NCBI GenBank assembly: GCA_022495995.1
Contig: JAFEMH010002093.1
Location: 124,001-188,000, forward strand
Reading direction: 5' to 3'
Source: Adenophora triphylla var. japonica
Taxonomy: Eukaryota > Streptophyta > Magnoliopsida > Asterales > Campanulaceae
DNA: 64,000 bases
Part shown: piece by piece, positions 58,151-64,000 of the stretch
How positions within the stretch are numbered: position 1 is the first letter of the stretch
How the letters are laid out: the number at the start of each line of letters is the position of its first letter
Program-made: the position numbers and the translations under genes
Notes under the pieces: generated by a model
Told to the model about the DNA's origin: nothing
The model's input: the letters and a program-made list of their open reading frames with translations, nothing else
Database searches by the model: none

Positions 58151-59150
58151 CACGTCGGATCGTAGTTCGTGTGTGAGGTGACCGCTTAGGTCGGATGTGA
58201 GGACTTGGTGATGTCCTGTTGTGTGACCGCTTAGGTTGACAGGCTGCGGACGTGGTGGTGTCCTGTGGGGTAACCGCTTGGGGTCAGTTGTGAGGACGTG
58301 GTGGTGTCCTAAGGTGACCGCTTGGGTCGGCTGGCTGGACCCTTTGACAGGATTCCTACGTATCCCAAATGGAAATCAAGCCTGATCGTAGTTCAGAAAG
58401 ATTTGGTCATCTTTCGAAGTGATGTGTGTAATCTTACAAGAAGATAGGTAATTTTACGAGAAGATAGGTAATCTTGCGAGAAGATAGGTTTGTGGTGTAT
58501 GAGGACGTGACGGCGTCCTGAGAGTGAAGTTGTCAAGTATGAGGACATGTGATGTCCTCTGGCTATGTGGACGTGTCGGTGTCCTGGGGTGACCATTTAG
58601 GTCGGATGACTGGACCCTTTGATAGGATTCCTACGTATCATGTATGGGAATCAAGCCTAATCGTAGTTCAGAAATATTTGATCATCTTTCGAAGAGGCGT
58701 GCATTGTCGTGTATGAGGACGTGTGATGTCCTCTGACTGAGGTGATGTCGTTATGAGGACGTGTGATGTCCTCTGAGGTTGTGTCGTTATCAGAACGTGT
58801 CATATCCTCTGACTGAGTTTGTGTCATGCATGAGGACGTGTGATGTCCTTTGACTGTGGTTGTGTCGTTATGAGGACTTGTGATGTCCTCTGACTGAGGT
58901 TGTGTCGTGTATGAGGACGTGTGATGTCCTCTGGCTGAAGTTGTGTCGTGTATGAGGATGTGTGACGTCCTCTGACTGAGGTGATGTCGTTATGAGGACG
59001 TGTGATGTCCTCTGACTGAGGTGATGTCGTTATGAGGACGTGTGATGTCCTCTAACTGAGGTGATGTAGTTATGAGGACGTGTGATGTCCTCTGACTGAG
59101 GTGATTTCTTTTTTATGAGGATGTGTGATGCCCTCTGGCTGAGGTTTGGT
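58150..59150. repeat. Tandem arrays with GTGTGATGTCCTCTGACTGA
   Basis: An initial set of TGACCGCTTAGGTCGG and ACGTGGTGGTGTCCT units (58160-58340) is followed by about a dozen copies of a 35-45-bp unit built on ATGAGGACGTGTGATGTCC. Each unit includes the inverted pair GAGGAC and GTCCTC. Confidence 0.88.
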
Positions 59151-59154
59151 TCAG

Positions 59155-59740
59155 GAGTATGAACCTGGTGTTTGAGACTTTAATTCAGGAGTATGAACTT
59201 GAGTTGAGGCTTGGTTCAGGAGTATGAACCTGGTGTTTGAGACTTTTGGGAGGCGTGCTTGCCTTGTGTTTTGATTTTGGGAGGCGTATTTGCCTTTTGT
59301 TTTGATTTTGGGAGGTGTGTTTGCCTTGTGTTTTGATTTTGGGAGGCGTGTTTGCCTTGTGTTTTGTCCGCTGGGGAAAAAGTTTGGGCTTACGATGGCT
59401 GTCGGGGAAATGACTTGTTTGTTGTGAAGGCATTTGTGCCTTGTGTGTTTGAAGGCATTTGCGCCTTGGGGTTCGGGCTTACGATGATGGCCGGGGTTTA
59501 TCCGCTGGGGATATGTACTTTCGTACGGTCTTACATTGATGGCCGTTTGACTTTTATGTCTTGTGTTTTGAAGGTGTTTGGGCCTTGAGATTTGTGTTCG
59601 AAGGCGTTTGGGCCTTGGGATTTGTGTTTGGAGGCGTTTGGGCCTTGGGGTCCGGGCTTACGATGACGGTCGGGGTTTGTTTTGCCGTTTAGTGGGCGAG
59701 ATCCGGACTTACGATGACGGCCGGGGTTATCTTTGTTGGT
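59155..59740. repeat. Further short tandem arrays
   Basis: Three successive arrays: TTCAGGAGTATGAAC units, four copies of a ~33-bp GGGAGGCGTGTTTGCCTTG unit, and GAAGGCGTTTGGGCCTTGG units, interspersed with single copies of the TTACGATGACGGC word. Confidence 0.85.
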
Positions 59741-60156
59741 TTAGGGACCAAACTGCATGAATCTTGCTGGAAATGGCCTTTGGACGACCAAGGGCAAAGA
59801 TTATAAGGGCAGAAGAGGAATTTGGCCTGGGCTGCAAGTGGTCCGCGCGGATTCACTTGCCTTGCAAAGTGGTCTGCGCGGCTTCATCTGTAAATCTGAT
59901 TTTTTTGAGTCAAAATCAGATTTCCAACGACGCCATTTCATCTTCTTTCCCAATTGCTGTCGAGGAGAAAGAGAGAGAGAGAGAGAGAAAGAAAACTTGA
60001 TTTTGATCAAAATTTTCTTGATTGAATCCTTCCGAGTTGATTAGATTGCTATCATGGGCAGAAAGAATCGGGCGAGGTCGTCGTCAAAGGGGCCGAGAGG
60101 CCATAGAGAGGAGATTGGATCTCCAAAGAAATTTTTCCTCCTACTTTCCTTCAACA

Positions 60157-62988
60157 ATGAACCCGGACGTGTTGTATCCGGATTCGGAGGTGCACACCTT
60201 GCGGGGGAAGACCGTAAAGGAGGTAAGAAATCAAATTTTGTTTTGACTCTTGCTCGGAATGATGTATGCTAGAACTAGGTTTTTAGTTTTTGCATATTTG
60301 GGGCTTTTGTTGTTGCCATGTTTATTCTTTGAAATTGATGTTGAATTGTTGAAATTGGGTGTATATGGATTGCGGGTATGTGATTTTTGTTCAAAAAAGT
60401 GGAGTTTAGCTCTTATTTGTGAAAATAAAGTGCCTCTCCTTGAAATGCATGCTTTGGTGACTTGTACCTTGATGCTATTTCTGTATGTACATTGTTTTTT
60501 GTGGTACAAAATTGCCGTGTAGGGACGGACTTTGTGTGAGAAATTTATGTGCAATGTGTGCCGTGTTTTTGTGATGGACTTTTGTTTGAAAATGTGTCGT
60601 GTAAGGACGGATCCCTTTTGTGAAAATGTGTAATGTGTGTCGTATTTTCGTGACGGACTTTTGAAAATGTGTCGTGTAGAGACGGATCCCTTGTTTGAAA
60701 ATGTGTAATGTGTGCCGTGTTTTCGAGACGGACTTTTTGTTTGAAAAATTGCCGTGTTGGGACAGACTTTTTGTGATTTGTGAGATTGTCGTGTTGGGAC
60801 GGTCTTTTTGTGATTTGTTAGATTGCCGTGTTGGGACGGACTTTTATTTGAAAAATTGCCGTGTTGGGACGGACTTTTGTTTGTGATTTGTTTTTTTTGT
60901 ATATTTGCTTAAGTACTGTTATTGACGTACCTTTGCTATGTTTACCTATAGGGTGAGTTACCGTTGTCTGGGAAGGCGAAGAGGATGAAGTCGCGGGGGT
61001 CCCTTGAGGCCGTGGTTGAGGTGCGGCGGAACCTGCCTGATATTTCCCGAGATGGGAGTCCTAGTCCTCGGAGACTAGTGATTGCTATGAGGCTGAACGT
61101 GTTCGTAGAGAACCTGGCCGGGATAGCGGAGACGCAGAAGAACAAGGGCGTCTTCTTGGGCTTGTTTGAGTACTGGTGGGACACCACGCATACCTTCCAT
61201 TTTAGCTGGGGAGAGGTGACGGTGACTCCTACTGACTTTGCGGCGATCACCGGGCTTTCCTTTAAGGGGGAGTCGGTGAAGTGGCGGGACAGGATGTCCG
61301 ACGAGGTGCTGGCCGAGCTGCTTGGGTTTGCGCCTTATCCCCGTAAGGGCTTGGGTATGGTGTACGACGATGTGGAGGCGAAGATTACGGCCAACATCGG
61401 GGAGTATAGCCTGGGCACTGGGGTAGTGACGGCGGAGCAACTGGCGAGCTCTTTTCTGTGGTTTGCCCTCTCCGAGACTTTGTTCTCGAATCATGCCTCT
61501 TTCGCTCTTTTCCCTCTGCTGGAGAGTCTGGTGGACTTGGAGAGGGTTTGTGACATTGCTTGGGGCGAGGCGGGCTTGGCCGAGCTCTATTTTGCCATGG
61601 ACCGATTCAGCCGGGGTGCGGCCAATTCCCTGGGGTGTTTTGACTTTGCACTGGAGGTATGAGTTTATTGTTGTTTGTAGTTTAGCACTTTGTCACTTCT
61701 CCGTCTTCTTTTTCTTTTTCTTTTTCTTTTTCTTGTTCTGAGCACTATCTGCTTTTTTGTTGCAGGCGTGGTGCTATGAGATCTTCCGGTGCCAGCCGTG
61801 GGACTAGGAGGACGAGGCCATGTTTGGGTATCCCGCCATGTTGTGCTGGGCTCGCTCTTTGATGAAGAGGAGGACGAGCCGAGGAAAGATTACTGTCACC
61901 TATCAGGAGGTGCAGCAATACCTGGAGAGGGACAGTCCGGAGGGGTTTCAGTTGTACCCTTGGACTCGGTATGGTGAGGATGAGCTGGAGGGTGCCCCTT
62001 GGGTGACACGGCAGCGGAAGCTTCTGCGGGGCTTCACTTGCGACTCCATGTACTTGGCGGAGAGGGTTTTCTGGCAGCATGGCGCAGGTGTGCCTCCTAT
62101 GGATCCGAGGGATCCGCCCTTTCATATAATGAGTCCTCTTGATATGGACGTGCTGGAGTACGAGAGGTATCAGGCCGGCGTGAGTGCCGAGGAGTTCATC
62201 CTGGAGGGCGAGGAGTATGCGGCCTTTGTTAGGCGGAAGCTGAGGACGCCACAGGTGTTGGCGAGGGAGAGGCAGACTGGCTCGTCACGTCCTCCAGATG
62301 TCCCGCTGCCTGGGCTGGACTTCACTTATATTCATGGGGACTCTTCGAGGAGGAGGGTGTCAGTGCCCATCCCAGAGCTTCGTCCCGCTGTTTATCGGGT
62401 TGACCCGGATGCTGCGGTGAGTTTGTTTACTCTTTTCCATCTTTGCATTTTTTCTGTATTTTTCTCTTTTGTCGAGTATTTTTGTATTTCTTTTGCTGAG
62501 ATTCTCTTTGGTTGTTTCCTTGCGCAGGTCTCGGGGCGGTCCTTGGACGTGCTCATCCGCCGGTACATGGGGTGAGGGCCTTCACGAAGAAGCTCTTGGG
62601 GAAGATGTCCTGCAGGTCTTCGCGGAGTGCGGCGGTGTTCGAGCCGATGCCTTTGAGGAGGTCTGTGAATACTCCTTCTTCGAGGGCTGAGCCAGAGCCA
62701 CAGCCTGAGGTGCCGGTTCGGGAGCGGCACATCTTTGATGCGGGGACGTCTTCGGGGGCCCAGAGGCCATAGACGCTTCATCAGTTCTTCCCTCCATCGG
62801 GTGCGCAGGGTGAGGGTTCGTCCTCACATCCCTTCTTTGATCATTTTACCAGATTTGACTCTTCGGAATACTTCGAGCATTCGATCGAGGCGGGGGTCGA
62901 GTTTTCCGATGACGAGGAGGTGACTGCCGGGTTTTCCGAGATGCCAGAGTTCTCGTTTGAAGAGGCCGATGATGATGAGTCGGAGTAG
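60157..62988 (+). pseudogene. Plant mobile domain (PMD) protein gene, degenerate
   Basis: Exons 60157-60222 (in-frame ATG also at 60022), 60952-61656, 61766-62416 and about 62529-62988 join with GT/AG borders and constant phase. The PMD core is in exon 2: LFEYWWDTTHTFHFSWGEVT, then PTDFAAITGLSF, WRDRM and SFLWFALSETLFSN. Exon 3 continues FGYPAMLCWARSLM and PWTRYGEDELEGAPW. The tail is acidic (DDDESE). Damage: TAG at 61805-61807, a frameshift near 62570 (ATGGGGTGAGGG) and TAG at 62770-62772. PMD proteins include MAIL1/MAIN (silencing, genome stability) and TE-encoded relatives; the setting here suggests the TE type. Confidence 0.78.
60500..60895. repeat. Tandem repeats in PMD intron 1
   Basis: Units of 55-60 bp built on TGCCGTGTTGGGACGGACTTT and TTTGAAAAATG, about seven copies of varying length. 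Non-coding. Confidence 0.85.
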
Positions 62989-63279
62989 GAATCCTTTTTT
63001 TCTTTTTTTTTTTGTTTTGTTTCTATTTGTAGAGCAACATACATTTTGTATCTATAATAAAACACTTGTATTTGGCATAACAAAGTATTTTATTTGAGAT
63101 GTAATGATGTATTTGTGATTCCGGGGACTGACCTAGGAATTATTGCTAGCTTATTTTATTTTTTGTACATGTCGCATGAGCTGGGAATGCATTTGTGGTT
63201 AGTGTATGGGGGCCGGAAACGGCTTTGGCAAGGCTTTTGAGCAGTCGAGGGCAAGGTCCTGCCGCGGGCAGCAACTGTT

Positions 63280-64000
63280 TTGCAGTTTGCTGAAAATTTG
63301 GCTAGGCTGCAAAGTGGTCCGCGCGGACACTTCATGCATGCAAAATGGTCCGCGCGGATGCTTCTTGCTTTTGAAGAGGGGATAAGATTTACAGAAAATA
63401 TGGATTTCCCTCATCTCCCCACTCTCATTTGCAGTCAACTTCGAGCTTTCTTCCCATTTTCTCTAGAAACCTCCATTTTTGTCATGGATTCTTCGTCTGT
63501 TCCGGGAATTTCGCCAAGGATTTCAAAGGAGAGGCGAGAATACTTCCTTGAACGACTCGAGACGTGGATGAGGCACCACATAAGGCACAACAAATGAGCT
63601 TTTGAGGTGCGATTTCGACTCCGCTCGGTTTGGTCCCTTAGGGAGTTAGTTCCTGGTTGGAAGTTGTTACGGGCTGCTGCAAGGTTCTGGGATGTTAGGA
63701 GGCATGTGTATAGCTTCTCCTACAATGAGATTACGCCCACCTTTGAGGATTTTCGGGCTTTGATTGGAGGACCGGAGGTGGAGGCCATCTCGATTCCTTT
63801 GATCGGCGGTGCGGCCGTGAGCGTGAAGCTCGCATGCTTTCTTCGGACTTTGTTGGAAGAAGCGCAAGGTATGACTTTTGATTCTGGTCATATTGATATT
63901 TCTGCGCTGCTTGAGCGGTTTATGGGTGATGACGAGAGTGATGTCTCTTAGAACGCGTTTGCTTTATGCGTGATAGCAACGCTTTTCATGGTCAGCTCCC
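63280..64000 (+). pseudogene. DUF7745-like ORF of a transposable element, cut by window end
   Basis: A frame open from 63280 (likely start ATG 63484, MDSSSVPGISPRIS) runs to the window end with two in-frame stops, TGA 63595-63597 and TAG 63949-63951. The segment LLRAAARFWDVRRHVYSFSY followed by EITPTFEDFRALIGG resembles the domain found in uncharacterised plant transposon proteins related to the PMD type. The leader (63240-63370) has two GGTCCGCGCGGA words. The frame continues in the expected style after the second stop (NAFALCVIATLF). The rest lies outside the window. Confidence 0.55.

Noticed and set aside
58490..59130. Regular direct repeats that superficially resemble a CRISPR array
   Set aside because: There are no unique spacers of constant length, units vary and merge, and the genome is eukaryotic.

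Overview
The window is plant nuclear DNA, most likely from a eudicot. Evidence is split genes with GT/AG introns, nested LTR retrotransposons, many Stowaway, Tourist, hAT and Mutator elements, an Au-like SINE and an RTE LINE. The Mutator termini resemble ones I associate with Lamiales, but sequence alone does not settle the species. There are no operons or other bacterial features.

Three cellular genes look intact. (1) A DUF1517-family gene (relative of chloroplast FLAP1) lies on the minus strand in seven exons from 36772 to 19216. Its third intron is 13.5 kb and holds a Ty1/copia element (21800-34305), which itself contains a pol-less LTR element (23600-30154) and a hAT-like insertion. (2, 3) Two three-exon strictosidine-synthase-like genes (46394-47638 and 52202-53450) encode 326-residue proteins that differ at six positions and sit in a tandem duplication (44555-48920 and 48921-54762). 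A fourth candidate is a two-exon microprotein gene (16067-15830, minus) carried inside a Mutator-like element.

Layout: 232-13820 is a second copy of the 2.5-kb block holding DUF1517 exon 1, the other copy being 35307-39026. The left copy is swollen by a Ty3 retrotransposon, a PIF/Harbinger element, a GC-rich hAT and a MULE. The right copy has two Stowaway elements, one with a nested Tourist-like element. Each copy supplies the empty site for insertions in the other, so boundaries and target duplications can be read directly. 13821-19215 has hAT fragments, a tandem duplication split by the Pack-MULE and a deleted copia remnant. 39027-44554 has TRIMs, LTR-retrotransposon debris and a truncated LINE. 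54763-64000 is retroelement territory with arrays of short tandem repeats, followed by a degenerate plant-mobile-domain gene and a DUF7745-like ORF cut by the window end.

The most unusual pattern is that at least four non-autonomous elements from different superfamilies carry dense internal arrays of a short word in both orientations. In addition, three unrelated retroelement leaders carry clustered GC-rich palindromes.
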